Part shown: positions 27,611 to 36,760 of the stretch, piece after piece
How positions within the stretch are numbered: position 1 is the stretch's first letter
Layout of the letters: each line of letters starts with the position of its first letter
NCBI RefSeq assembly: GCF_004770615.1
Contig: NZ_RQER01000001.1
Location: 186,001 to 250,000 of the forward strand
Source: Leptospira langatensis
GTDB taxonomy: Bacteria; Spirochaetota; Leptospiria; Leptospirales; Leptospiraceae
DNA length: 64,000 bases
Reading direction: 5' to 3'
The notes under the pieces: model-generated
Database searches by the model: none
Seen by the model: only the letters and a program-made list of their open reading frames with translations
Told to the model about the DNA's origin: nothing
Made by a program: the position numbers and the translations under genes

Positions 27611-30538
27611 ATGGATAGAAAGGACCAAGTTTTAGGACAAAATATTCTGATCTGGGAAAAGGGAAGAGCGGCCTTGCCGTACCTTCTTCTATTTACCGGG
27701 ATCTTTCTGACCCTGTCCTTGGGTTCTTTCACCATTGCGGAGAACGGGGTCCAGACGAATCTATTCGGCCGCTTGGGGCATTATCTTTCTTGGGGATTTT
27801 TATACTTATTCGGGAACGCGGCTTTCGTTCCCGGGATCCATCTCATTCTCACCGGAGGGATCCTTCTTGCAAAACCGAACCAAGATGCCACGAACAAACT
27901 TCTGACGATTCCACTCTTTCTTCTCGCGGTAGCGGTCAGCTTAAACGTTTTCGGGAATCCTTCTGTCGTTCCGTTTGCTTCGAACGGTGGAGTACTTGGT
28001 CAGGCTCTTGCAGTGGCATTGGAATATGTGCTCGGTTCCACAGGAAGACTTCTCATCCATTTTGCAGTGTACTTTTACGGGATACTCGTGTTCTTGAACG
28101 AGTCCCCCGTTCATTTCTTAGGAAGAATACTCGCCCAAGGTGTCTCCTTCGGAGAATGGAAGGCTCAATGGGCGGCCGGTTATAATAGCGGAAGAATCAA
28201 AAAAGAAGAAGAGGCCCTTCCTCCTATCTTTCCCAAGGCAAGATCGCAGGCATGGTCCGAGGGTTTGGCGAACATGATGGATTCTTGGAAATCCAATTCG
28301 GAAGAAGTCTCCGGGGAAAATATCCCTCCTTGGTTTAAAAGAGAAGTTTCGGGAAAGGCAAGTGAGCCGGCTTCTTCCTTCTCTACAAACTTTTCCGGAA
28401 ACACATCTGCTCCGAAGGATCTGCAATCCTATATCCAAAGAGAGAAGGCGAAAACTTCTCCGGTCTCTTCTTCTATTCCTAAAGAATCGAATATACAGTA
28501 CAGGAACTCAGGACTATTACAGGGTTTCTTTGAGGATGATCGAAAGGTATTCCAGTTCCAAACCGCTTCTCCTCAGCTCTTGGAAAAAGTGTACGGTGCT
28601 CCGGATAAAAAAGAAGAAGTAGGAAAGTTCTCTTCTAAGTCATGGGAGATCCTGGATCTTAGAAGTGAGAAGAGCGAGACACTAGCATCTTCTCCTGCCA
28701 ATGCAGAGATCGAAGAGGAATTCGAGATCTTCGACCAAGAAGATCGAAATGGATCCGTTTCCAAAATACCAGCAGAGATCGCTTCTCCGAAGAATATGGA
28801 AGAAGGGATCGGATCCGGTACATCTGCTGAAGCAAATGAATACGACATGTCTGGCGCAGAGGATTCGGAAACAGACGGATCCGAAGAAAGCTTCGAAGTC
28901 GAGGACTCTGAAGAATTCTTAGAGGAAGAAGAGTATGCGGAAGAGGATGAGGAGGAAGTGGACGATTCGGAAGAAGAAGTTTCGTATGAGCCGGAAGCCA
29001 TCGTGGTTCCGGAAGTTCTTCCCCCGATCCCTGTTGCAAAACCGGTTCACGTCGAGAAGAAAACAGAAAAGCCTAAGCAATCGGATCTTCCTTTCACTCC
29101 TGTTTCCATGGTGCCCGCTTTCCGCTCCAAGAGATCCGTATATCATATTCCTTTAAATCGTTTGCAGACCAATCCTACTAAGGTACAGGACGCTCTTTTC
29201 AAGGTGGAGTCCGAGAAGGTTGCCTTCGAGATCGAAAACGCTCTGAAAGTGTACGGCTATGAAGCGAAGGTAGTCGGTTGGGAAAGAGGTCCGATCATCA
29301 CTCGTTACGAAGTTACTCCTCCTCCGGGAGTGAAATTAGGAAGGATCACTTCCTTGAACGACGAGCTACGAATGTACTTGGCGGTAAAAAATATCCGTAT
29401 CGTAGCTCCTATCCCCGGCAAGTCCACAATAGGTATCGAGGTGCCGAACAAGCATAGAGAGGATGTCTTTTTAGGGGATATTCTTCGTTCTTCTCTCGCA
29501 CCGAAACCTAAAAAGGATCTGAACATCGTTATCGGTAAGGATATCTCAGGTAAGTTAGTCTCTATCGATCTAAACAAACTTCCTCACTTGCTTGTTGCGG
29601 GGACGACCGGTTCCGGTAAATCGGTTTGCTTGAACGCAATGATCGCTTCCTTGGTATTGAATCTCTCTCCGGAAGAAGTCCGATTCATCATGATCGATCC
29701 TAAGATGGTGGAACTTTCTCTATTTGAGGACATTCCTCATCTTCTGATGCCTGTGATCAAGGATGCCCGTAAGGCAACCAAATCCCTCTCTTGGGTGATC
29801 CAAGAAATGGAAGCCAGATACGAGGCGGTATCTCAACTGAAATGCAGGGATTTCCGTTCTTATAACGAAAAAGTAGAGGAGCATTATCACAAGGAAGGCT
29901 ATAGCAAGATGCCTTATCTTGTTGTGTTCATAGACGAGCTCGCCGATCTGATGATGGTTTCCGGCAAGGATCTGGAAGATGCGATCACTCGTATCAGCCA
30001 GAAGTCCAGAGCGGTGGGGATCCATTTGGTCATGGCGACCCAAAGGCCTTCTGTGGATGTGATCACCGGTCTCATCAAGGCAAACTGTCCTGCCCGGATC
30101 GCATTCCATGTGGCCCAGAAAACGGACTCCAAGATCATTCTGGATATGAACGGTGCAGAATCCCTGCTCGGTAAAGGGGACATGCTCTATAAGTCTCCTA
30201 CTTCTGCGGATCTTGCTCGCATCCAGGCTCCTTTCATTTCGGAAGAAGAGATCGAAAAGATCGTGGATGAGGCAAAGAAATACGGAGCTCCTACATACGT
30301 GGAATTCGATCTGGAAGAAGAGTCCGAATCCGATCCTTCTGAAGAAATGGACGAAGAACTTTTCGATAAGGCTTGGGAGATCGTTCGGACCGATCGCAAG
30401 GCAAGCGCTAGCTACTTGCAGAGACGCTTGAAAATCGGATACAATCGGGCCGCTAGGATCATGGAACTTATGGAAGAGAGGGGATATGTTTCTCCGATCC
30501 TAGGTTCTAAGGGCCGGGAAATTCTGAGATCCGCCTAA
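27611..30538 (+). CDS. ftsK: DNA translocase FtsK
   Basis: 975 residues. The N-terminus (about 20-200) has four hydrophobic membrane segments, including LLLFTGIFLTLSLGSFTI and LFLLAVAVSLNVFG. A long Ser/Glu-rich acidic linker follows (about 210-500, with Glu runs near 430-460). The motor domain shows VAGTTGSGKSVCLNAM (Walker A near 661-676) and YLVVFIDELADLMMV (Walker B near 768-782), and the C-terminal winged-helix gamma domain (SASYLQRRLKIGYNRAARIMELMEERG) that reads KOPS-like sites. It pumps chromosome termini through the division septum. ATG 27611 has AAGGGG just upstream. Confidence 0.95.
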   Translation: MDRKDQVLGQNILIWEKGRAALPYLLLFTGIFLTLSLGSFTIAENGVQTNLFGRLGHYLSWGFLYLFGNAAFVPGIHLILTGGILLAKPNQDATNKLLTIPLFLLAVAVSLNVFGNPSVVPFASNGGVLGQALAVALEYVLGSTGRLLIHFAVYFYGILVFLNESPVHFLGRILAQGVSFGEWKAQWAAGYNSGRIKKEEEALPPIFPKARSQAWSEGLANMMDSWKSNSEEVSGENIPPWFKREVSGKASEPASSFSTNFSGNTSAPKDLQSYIQREKAKTSPVSSSIPKESNIQYRNSGLLQGFFEDDRKVFQFQTASPQLLEKVYGAPDKKEEVGKFSSKSWEILDLRSEKSETLASSPANAEIEEEFEIFDQEDRNGSVSKIPAEIASPKNMEEGIGSGTSAEANEYDMSGAEDSETDGSEESFEVEDSEEFLEEEEYAEEDEEEVDDSEEEVSYEPEAIVVPEVLPPIPVAKPVHVEKKTEKPKQSDLPFTPVSMVPAFRSKRSVYHIPLNRLQTNPTKVQDALFKVESEKVAFEIENALKVYGYEAKVVGWERGPIITRYEVTPPPGVKLGRITSLNDELRMYLAVKNIRIVAPIPGKSTIGIEVPNKHREDVFLGDILRSSLAPKPKKDLNIVIGKDISGKLVSIDLNKLPHLLVAGTTGSGKSVCLNAMIASLVLNLSPEEVRFIMIDPKMVELSLFEDIPHLLMPVIKDARKATKSLSWVIQEMEARYEAVSQLKCRDFRSYNEKVEEHYHKEGYSKMPYLVVFIDELADLMMVSGKDLEDAITRISQKSRAVGIHLVMATQRPSVDVITGLIKANCPARIAFHVAQKTDSKIILDMNGAESLLGKGDMLYKSPTSADLARIQAPFISEEEIEKIVDEAKKYGAPTYVEFDLEEESESDPSEEMDEELFDKAWEIVRTDRKASASYLQRRLKIGYNRAARIMELMEERGYVSPILGSKGREILRSA

Positions 30539-30639
30539 AATCGGGCCTTCGGGGAATTTTCTAACCCGGAAAAGAAACCAAGTGACAGGGGGGCCGATAC
30601 TCTCCATCCTGGAAAAAAATCTTAAGAATTCACTCTAGA

Positions 30640-31377
<738 letters not shown>

Positions 31378-31403
31378 TATCTTCCTCGGAAAGGAGAGAC
31401 AAA

Positions 31404-32534
31404 TTGAATCAGAAGAGAGTCGGGCAAATCCTTAGAGAGGCTAGGGAGGAAAAAAAGCTCACTGTAAAAGACGTGTCCAAGGACACGAACATATCGGTTA
31501 AATATATCCTTGCATTAGAAACAGAGGACTATGCGCAGTTTCCGGGAGAGACCTTTACCATAGGCTTCCTGAAAAACTACGGCAGCTATTTAAAGCTGGA
31601 TACCGGTATGCTGATCAATCTATACCGTGGGGAAAAGATAGAGGAATCCCAGGCTCCTCTTGAAGAGTTGACCAGACCTACTTCCAGTTTTTATTACGAT
31701 CTGAACTTCGATAAGAATAAGATCATTACTGCCGCTTCGATACTGATGCTTGCACTTGCTTCCTTCCTGGTATACACATTCGTGGACGGGGACTCTTCCG
31801 ATAGCGATGTTGCCGAAGAGAATAATCGCAAGTTAGAGATCCCGGAAAATATTGATTTCATTAATCGTTCCGTTCCGGAAACAAGACCGGAAAGTTTTAT
31901 CCTGACTTCCAATCAGGGAGTGAGTTTCAGCGCGTCTAACCAACAGTGTAAGTTATTTATTTCTTCCGTAGAGCAAGGCACAGATAACAATACTGCTGTG
32001 CTCGCGTTCAATGTGTATCCTGAGCTAACGGTCTATAAATTCCGTTTGGCCGAAGGACAAGAAAAAGTACTCAGCTATTCCATACCGGAGATCTCTTCTC
32101 TTCGCAGGAGCATTCGGATCACCGCTCAAAGTGTGACCGGAAGTTCCGCTAAGGTTTTGGTTTCCTTGAGCGAAGAAGAACAGCGCCAGGGTGCTACCGT
32201 TCAGAACAATGCGCAGGGAGAGGATTCTACCAAGACATTGGGAGACGTTCCGATCCAAGTCACTCTGTTCTTTGCGAAGCCTAGCTATGCAGAATTCATT
32301 ATAGACGGTCAGATGGGATTTAGAGGTCTCATCCAAGCCGGAGAGAATAAATCCCTGGAAGCGAAAGACAGACTGGAATTGAAAGTGGGAGACGGTTCCG
32401 CAGTGGAGATGATCCAAAACGGAAAAACCAAGGTTGTTTTGGGCCGTCCCGGAAAATTAGTGAAGAAAGTCTTTGTAAAAACCCCGAATCCTTACGATAG
32501 CACCCAGTTTATCATAAAGGAGCTGGGCGAGTAG
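31404..32534 (+). CDS. RodZ-like helix-turn-helix membrane protein
   Basis: 376 residues from TTG 31404, chosen because AAGGAG lies seven bases upstream; a GTG at 31374 overlapping lolA is less likely. Residues 1-75 are the RodZ-type HTH ([34 protein letters not shown]). One membrane helix follows near 110-130 ([21 protein letters not shown]). The C-terminal periplasmic part ends with the DUF4115-like domain ([19 protein letters not shown]). RodZ links MreB to the cell-wall machinery; in a spirochete this could concern cylinder shape, an inference. Confidence 0.82.
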   Translation: MNQKRVGQILREAREEKKLTVKDVSKDTNISVKYILALETEDYAQFPGETFTIGFLKNYGSYLKLDTGMLINLYRGEKIEESQAPLEELTRPTSSFYYDLNFDKNKIITAASILMLALASFLVYTFVDGDSSDSDVAEENNRKLEIPENIDFINRSVPETRPESFILTSNQGVSFSASNQQCKLFISSVEQGTDNNTAVLAFNVYPELTVYKFRLAEGQEKVLSYSIPEISSLRRSIRITAQSVTGSSAKVLVSLSEEEQRQGATVQNNAQGEDSTKTLGDVPIQVTLFFAKPSYAEFIIDGQMGFRGLIQAGENKSLEAKDRLELKVGDGSAVEMIQNGKTKVVLGRPGKLVKKVFVKTPNPYDSTQFIIKELGE

Positions 32535-32540
32535 GATCGT

Positions 32541-33866
32541 TTGGAAAAGAGATTCTATATAACAACTCTTGGATGTCCTAAGAACACTGTAGACTCCATG
32601 AGTATGCACCATTCTCTCTTGGAAGAGGGATTTCTGCCGGCAACACGTCCGGAGGATTCCGACTTCCATTTGATCAATACCTGTACTTTTATCCGTTCTG
32701 CAACCGAGGAAACCATCCAGACCATTCTGGGTGCGGCCCAAACGAAGAAGCAAGAAGGCCAAAAGCTTGTGGTGGTCGGTTGTTTTGCGGAACGTTATCC
32801 TAAGGATATTTCGGCAGAGATCCCGGAAGTCGATCTGGTATTCGGGACGGGAAAATACTCCCAGGCAGGAAAGATCATCAAGGAAGCCTTCCGTAGAGAA
32901 CTTTCCTCTATTAAAAAAACGGAATTTAATTCGGATCTATTGGAGAGGATGATACTCTCTCCTGAGATAGAGAATTACTCCAAGCCTTACGCTTATGTGA
33001 AAGTATCCGATGGCTGCAATCGCGGATGTGCATTCTGCATCATTCCTTCTCTTCGTGGAAAGTTTGTAGATTCTCCTTTGGAGGAGATCTTGAAAGATAC
33101 TCGTAGAGCGATCTCTGCTGGAGCCAAAGAGATCTGTCTTGTTTCGCAAGATACCGTTTATTACGGGAAGGACAGCGATAAGCTTTTGGATATGATCCGT
33201 GCGGTTTCCGAAGTGGAAAATTTGGAGATCCTAAGACTACTGTATCTATACCCGGACAAGAAGACCGAAAAGATCCTTCGTCTCATGGGCGAGATCCCTA
33301 AGATCGCTCCTTATCTGGAATCCCCATTGCAGCATGTATCCGAGAGAGTGCTCAAATCCATGAATCGGAGCGGAGGATATTCTGCCTTTAGGGATCTATA
33401 TTCTTTGGCGAGAGAAGTCCGTCCCGATCTGGAGATCCGCACCTCCTTCATTCTAGGATTCCCTGGAGAGACGGGAGAAGATGTGGATGAGATCCTTCGT
33501 TTTATAGAAGAGACTCGCCCGGAAAAACTGAATTTATTTGCTTATTCTCCGCAAGAAGGAACCAAAGGGGCCGAGATCTCCCAGACAGTTTCGGAAAAAG
33601 AGAAGGCGAAACGGATCAATTTGATCCGGGATGCTCATTTGAAGATCTTGCAAGAGATCCATGAATCCAGGATCGGAAAAATATATCCTGCTATCGTTGA
33701 CGGAGTCGAAGAAGGAACAGCGATCGTTCGCCGTTTCCAAGATGCTCCCGAGATAGACGAAATAGTGTATGTAGAAGATCCTTCCTTGAAGCCTGGAATG
33801 ATCGGTAAAGTGAAAGTGGAATCTTTTTACGAATACGATATGATGGGAACTTGGTTGGCGTCTTGA
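32541..33866 (+). CDS. rimO: Ribosomal protein S12 methylthiotransferase RimO
   Basis: 441 residues. RimO is a radical-SAM enzyme adding a methylthio group to an Asp of S12. UPF0004 domain cysteines are visible in TLGCPKNTVDS, NTCTFIRSATEE and VVGCFAERY; the radical-SAM cluster is CNRGCAFCIIP near residues 157-167, followed by SLRGKFVDSPLEEI. A C-terminal TRAM domain (ILQEIHESRIGKIYPAIVDG) ends the protein. The CPKN-x-VDS and CIIP-x-LRG wording favours RimO over MiaB. TTG start six bases after the rodZ-like gene. Confidence 0.93.
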   Translation: MEKRFYITTLGCPKNTVDSMSMHHSLLEEGFLPATRPEDSDFHLINTCTFIRSATEETIQTILGAAQTKKQEGQKLVVVGCFAERYPKDISAEIPEVDLVFGTGKYSQAGKIIKEAFRRELSSIKKTEFNSDLLERMILSPEIENYSKPYAYVKVSDGCNRGCAFCIIPSLRGKFVDSPLEEILKDTRRAISAGAKEICLVSQDTVYYGKDSDKLLDMIRAVSEVENLEILRLLYLYPDKKTEKILRLMGEIPKIAPYLESPLQHVSERVLKSMNRSGGYSAFRDLYSLAREVRPDLEIRTSFILGFPGETGEDVDEILRFIEETRPEKLNLFAYSPQEGTKGAEISQTVSEKEKAKRINLIRDAHLKILQEIHESRIGKIYPAIVDGVEEGTAIVRRFQDAPEIDEIVYVEDPSLKPGMIGKVKVESFYEYDMMGTWLAS

Positions 33867-34597
33867 ATCCGAATATAAATATACCGAATACTCTTACTGT
33901 ACTTAGGGTGGTCTCCCTTCCTTTCTTCATCTGGTTCTTGTACCAGAAGGAACAGTCTTATCATATCGCGGCGTTGGTCTTATTCTCGTTGGCCTCTCTC
34001 ACTGATTTTGTGGACGGTTATATCGCCAGAAAATACAAACAGGAAACCGAGTTCGGGAAATTCTTGGATCCGCTTGCGGACAAGATCATCGTAGTAGGCT
34101 GCTTTACTACATTCATTTTTCTGCATGAACAGATCGAACTTTGGATGGTCCTACTGATTGTCGGTAGGGACATGCTTATCACTACTCTTCGTTATCTTGC
34201 GATCCGTTTAGGAAAGTCCATTCGGACCACTATGCTTGGAAAGGTGAAGACTGCCTTTCAGATGGGAGCCATTATCCTAATCCTGATCTTCTTTATCTTG
34301 GTCTCTTCTAAGAAGAGGATCATTATCAACGAGGTCTATCAGAGTGGAAAGGAATCCGGCATGACGGTATTCGGGATCGCTTCCGAGAACGCCATCGCCT
34401 TCTTCAAGACTTGGAAGGAGAACGGAACTCCAGGATGGAGCGATCTAGTATTCGGTTTAGGCGGATTCGTTCCTTATTTCGGAATGTTACTCACCACATT
34501 TATCACTGTGCTTTCCGGAATACGTTATTTGGTCTCGAATAGGGAAGTCATTCGCCTCGAATCTATTCGGAGGATATTCGGTAAAAATGGAAATTAG
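33863..34597 (+). CDS. pgsA: CDP-diacylglycerol-glycerol-3-phosphate 3-phosphatidyltransferase
   Basis: About 244 residues from TTG 33863, overlapping the rimO stop (TTGA). Catalyses the committed step of phosphatidylglycerol synthesis in the inner membrane. The CDP-alcohol phosphotransferase signature D-G-x2-A-R-x8-G-x3-D-x3-D is present in DFVDGYIARKYKQETEFGKF followed by LDPLADK. Four or more membrane helices are visible. A 45-residue polar insertion (near residues 150-195, SSKKRIIINEVYQSGKESGM and following) separates the last two helices and makes it longer than the usual 180-200. Overlaps trpD by 11 bases. Confidence 0.9.
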   Translation: MNPNINIPNTLTVLRVVSLPFFIWFLYQKEQSYHIAALVLFSLASLTDFVDGYIARKYKQETEFGKFLDPLADKIIVVGCFTTFIFLHEQIELWMVLLIVGRDMLITTLRYLAIRLGKSIRTTMLGKVKTAFQMGAIILILIFFILVSSKKRIIINEVYQSGKESGMTVFGIASENAIAFFKTWKENGTPGWSDLVFGLGGFVPYFGMLLTTFITVLSGIRYLVSNREVIRLESIRRIFGKNGN

Positions 34598-35597
34598 ACA
34601 GGCAATTATAAAAGTATTAGAAAGAAAGCATCTGGCAACCCATGAGGCCGAGGCGGTCCTGAACTCCGTCATGAAAGGTCAGGTGTCCGAGATCTTACTT
34701 TCTGCTTTCGTGACTGCAATGAGAGCCAAGGGTGAGACAGTGGACGAGCTCTTGGGTTTCTGCTTTGCGCTCAGAAAGAATGCCTTAAAGCCGAAGACCG
34801 CGTTCCCATTCGATATGCTGGACACTTGTGGAACGGGAGGGGACGGCAAGGGAACCGTGAATATTTCCACCTTAGCAGCCTTGACCCTCGCATCCTTGGG
34901 CATCAAGGTGGCCAAGCACGGGAATCGATCCGTTTCTTCTCATACAGGTTCTAGTGATATTTTAGGACGATTAGGTTACAATACCGAGAAGACACAGGAG
35001 GAAGTGGAGTCCCATCTTCTCTCCAGCGGATTTACCTTCTTATTTGCCCCACTTTGGCATCCTTCTATGAAGTTCGCGGCCCCGGTCCGGAAGGAATTGG
35101 GCTTTAGGACCTTCTTCAATATGATCGGGCCCTTGAATAACCCTTTCTCTCCCCAATATCAGATCATCGGGGTATATGAACCTGAGCTAATGGAGACATT
35201 TATCCGAGTACTCCAAGGTTTGGGACTGAAAAGAGCCCTTGTATGTCATTCTAGAGACGGATTGGATGAGTTCTCCATTTTTGAAAAAACGGATTATACT
35301 CTTTTACAGGATGGAGTAATATCCAGAAATGATTTCGATCCAAAAGAATTGAAGCTGGGGGAACTGAATCCGGCTGAGGTATATACTTCCGGACCAGACC
35401 AAGCCGAGTCCTTGGCAAGAAGGATCTTGGAAGGGGAGAAGACTGCAGGAGCACATGCGGTTGCATTGAATGCCGGAGCGGGACTTTTCGTCATGGGTAA
35501 GGCCAAAAACTTGCCAGAAGGCTATGAGATCGCATTAGAACAGCTGAGTTCCGGAAAAACAGGTGCCTTCTTTCAAAATTTAATTACCAAAGGATAG
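34587..35597 (+). CDS. trpD: Anthranilate phosphoribosyltransferase
   Basis: 336 residues, normal length. Joins anthranilate to phosphoribosyl pyrophosphate in tryptophan synthesis. Motifs: DTCGTGGDGKGTVNIST near 80-96 (phosphate/PRPP loop), KHGNRSVSSHTGSSDIL near 109-125 and the Mg/PRPP-binding segment GLDEFS. It stands alone, away from other trp genes in this window, and overlaps pgsA, so it is probably expressed with the rimO-pgsA run. Confidence 0.95.
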   Translation: MEIRQAIIKVLERKHLATHEAEAVLNSVMKGQVSEILLSAFVTAMRAKGETVDELLGFCFALRKNALKPKTAFPFDMLDTCGTGGDGKGTVNISTLAALTLASLGIKVAKHGNRSVSSHTGSSDILGRLGYNTEKTQEEVESHLLSSGFTFLFAPLWHPSMKFAAPVRKELGFRTFFNMIGPLNNPFSPQYQIIGVYEPELMETFIRVLQGLGLKRALVCHSRDGLDEFSIFEKTDYTLLQDGVISRNDFDPKELKLGELNPAEVYTSGPDQAESLARRILEGEKTAGAHAVALNAGAGLFVMGKAKNLPEGYEIALEQLSSGKTGAFFQNLITKG

Positions 35598-35655
35598 GAA
35601 AGGAAAATACTGGTCCCAAAAAGGACTTAAAAAAGGAAGCAACCAGGTTTTCAGT

Positions 35656-35994
35656 ATGCAGTTCGTTAGCAATTCATTCCTATTATTCGCACAAGCGGCA
35701 GAAGGTGCCGGACAAAGCGGCGCCTTCAACATGATCACTCTTGTTCCATTGATGCTGATCGTGATGTATTTTATCGTGATCCGCCCTCAAAGAAACGAGG
35801 AAAAGAAAAGAAAGGCAATGATCGAAGCCCTACAAAAGGGCGATACCGTGATCACTTCTTCGGGGATCCACGGCAAGGTAGTGGAATTCAAGGACAACAA
35901 CGAGACAGTGGTCCTCGCGATCGCGAAAGACACGAATGTTTCCTTCAATTCCAGCACCATTTTAAAGAAGAAAGAAAAAGAGAAAGAAGCCTGA
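35656..35994 (+). CDS. yajC: Preprotein translocase subunit YajC
   Basis: 112 residues. One N-terminal membrane helix (MITLVPLMLIVMYFIVI) followed by the family hallmark RPQRNEEKKRKAMIEALQKGDTVITSSGIHGKV. YajC joins SecDF in the accessory translocon complex; its position just before secD and secF supports the call. The extra N-terminal stretch before the helix (QFVSNSFLLFAQAAEGAGQSG) is typical of the family. Confidence 0.95.
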   Translation: MQFVSNSFLLFAQAAEGAGQSGAFNMITLVPLMLIVMYFIVIRPQRNEEKKRKAMIEALQKGDTVITSSGIHGKVVEFKDNNETVVLAIAKDTNVSFNSSTILKKKEKEKEA

Positions 35995-36033
35995 TCGGAT
36001 AGGTTCCGATAGGTATAGTAAACCGGTGCACGT

Positions 36034-36750
36034 ATGAAAAAGATCCTATGCCTCCTTCTATCCTTAACCCTTATCCTGCCTATATTCGGGCAGGACGGGG
36101 AAGAAGTCGATTTCCTGGACAAGGTTTCCGAGCCCAAGAAGACTACTACTTCCACCGCTAAAAAGACTCCTCTTGCCAAGACTTCCCGTAAAAAGAAAGT
36201 AAAGAAGAACGCAGGCAAGAAGAAGAAACAGCTCGAAGCCAAGAAAGAAGAGCTGGAACCCAAAGAGGGAGAACCTAAGAAGAAGATAGAATCCGAGATC
36301 GCACCGGATGATCCAAGCCAGGGTAAAAATTCAGGAACTCCGGACGGAGGAGAGACTTCTACTGCCGAAAGAGGCAATAAGGAGATCTCTCATCCCGAGG
36401 CAGCGGCGGATCTGCAAAAGCCGTACTGGTTTAACGAAGAGACAAATCTAACTCCAAAGAATCTTCCCGGATACGATGCGAGAGCTTCTATTCCGAATGA
36501 GGACAATTCCATTCGCCAGAAATTGGGAGAGATCCTGAAACTGGGAGACGACAAGAAGAAGGAAGAGGAGAAGAGAAAGGCTGCCGAGCAAAAAGATCAG
36601 GGAGCCTTGGTAGCTTTCTTTGCAGAACATAAGAAAGGCATAATATTAATAACTATTATCATAGCTTTTACTCTGTATCAATTCAGAGCGAAAGGAAGTC
36701 GAGTCACTCGACGTTCTCCAGTGACAATTAATAAAGTGAGAAGAGACTAG
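36034..36750 (+). CDS. Lys/Glu-rich exported protein with C-terminal membrane helix
   Basis: 238 residues, family not recognised. A signal peptide (MKKILCLLLSLTLILPIFGQ) leads a very charged, low-complexity region (Lys-rich 30-85, several KKK runs) and a final membrane helix (GIILITIIIAFTLYQF, about 202-217) followed by a basic tail. The topology would place the charged part in the periplasm. It lies between yajC and secD with close spacing on the same strand, which suggests a role with the Sec accessory complex, perhaps as a Leptospira-specific subunit; that is context inference only. Confidence 0.75.
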   Translation: MKKILCLLLSLTLILPIFGQDGEEVDFLDKVSEPKKTTTSTAKKTPLAKTSRKKKVKKNAGKKKKQLEAKKEELEPKEGEPKKKIESEIAPDDPSQGKNSGTPDGGETSTAERGNKEISHPEAAADLQKPYWFNEETNLTPKNLPGYDARASIPNEDNSIRQKLGEILKLGDDKKKEEEKRKAAEQKDQGALVAFFAEHKKGIILITIIIAFTLYQFRAKGSRVTRRSPVTINKVRRD

Positions 36751-36760
36751 GAGTCCGAAT

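Noticed and set aside
28573..29039. Ser-rich antisense frames opposite ftsK
   Set aside because: They mirror the Glu/Ser-rich linker codons of FtsK (GAA/GAG read as TTC/CTC) and carry no independent signal.
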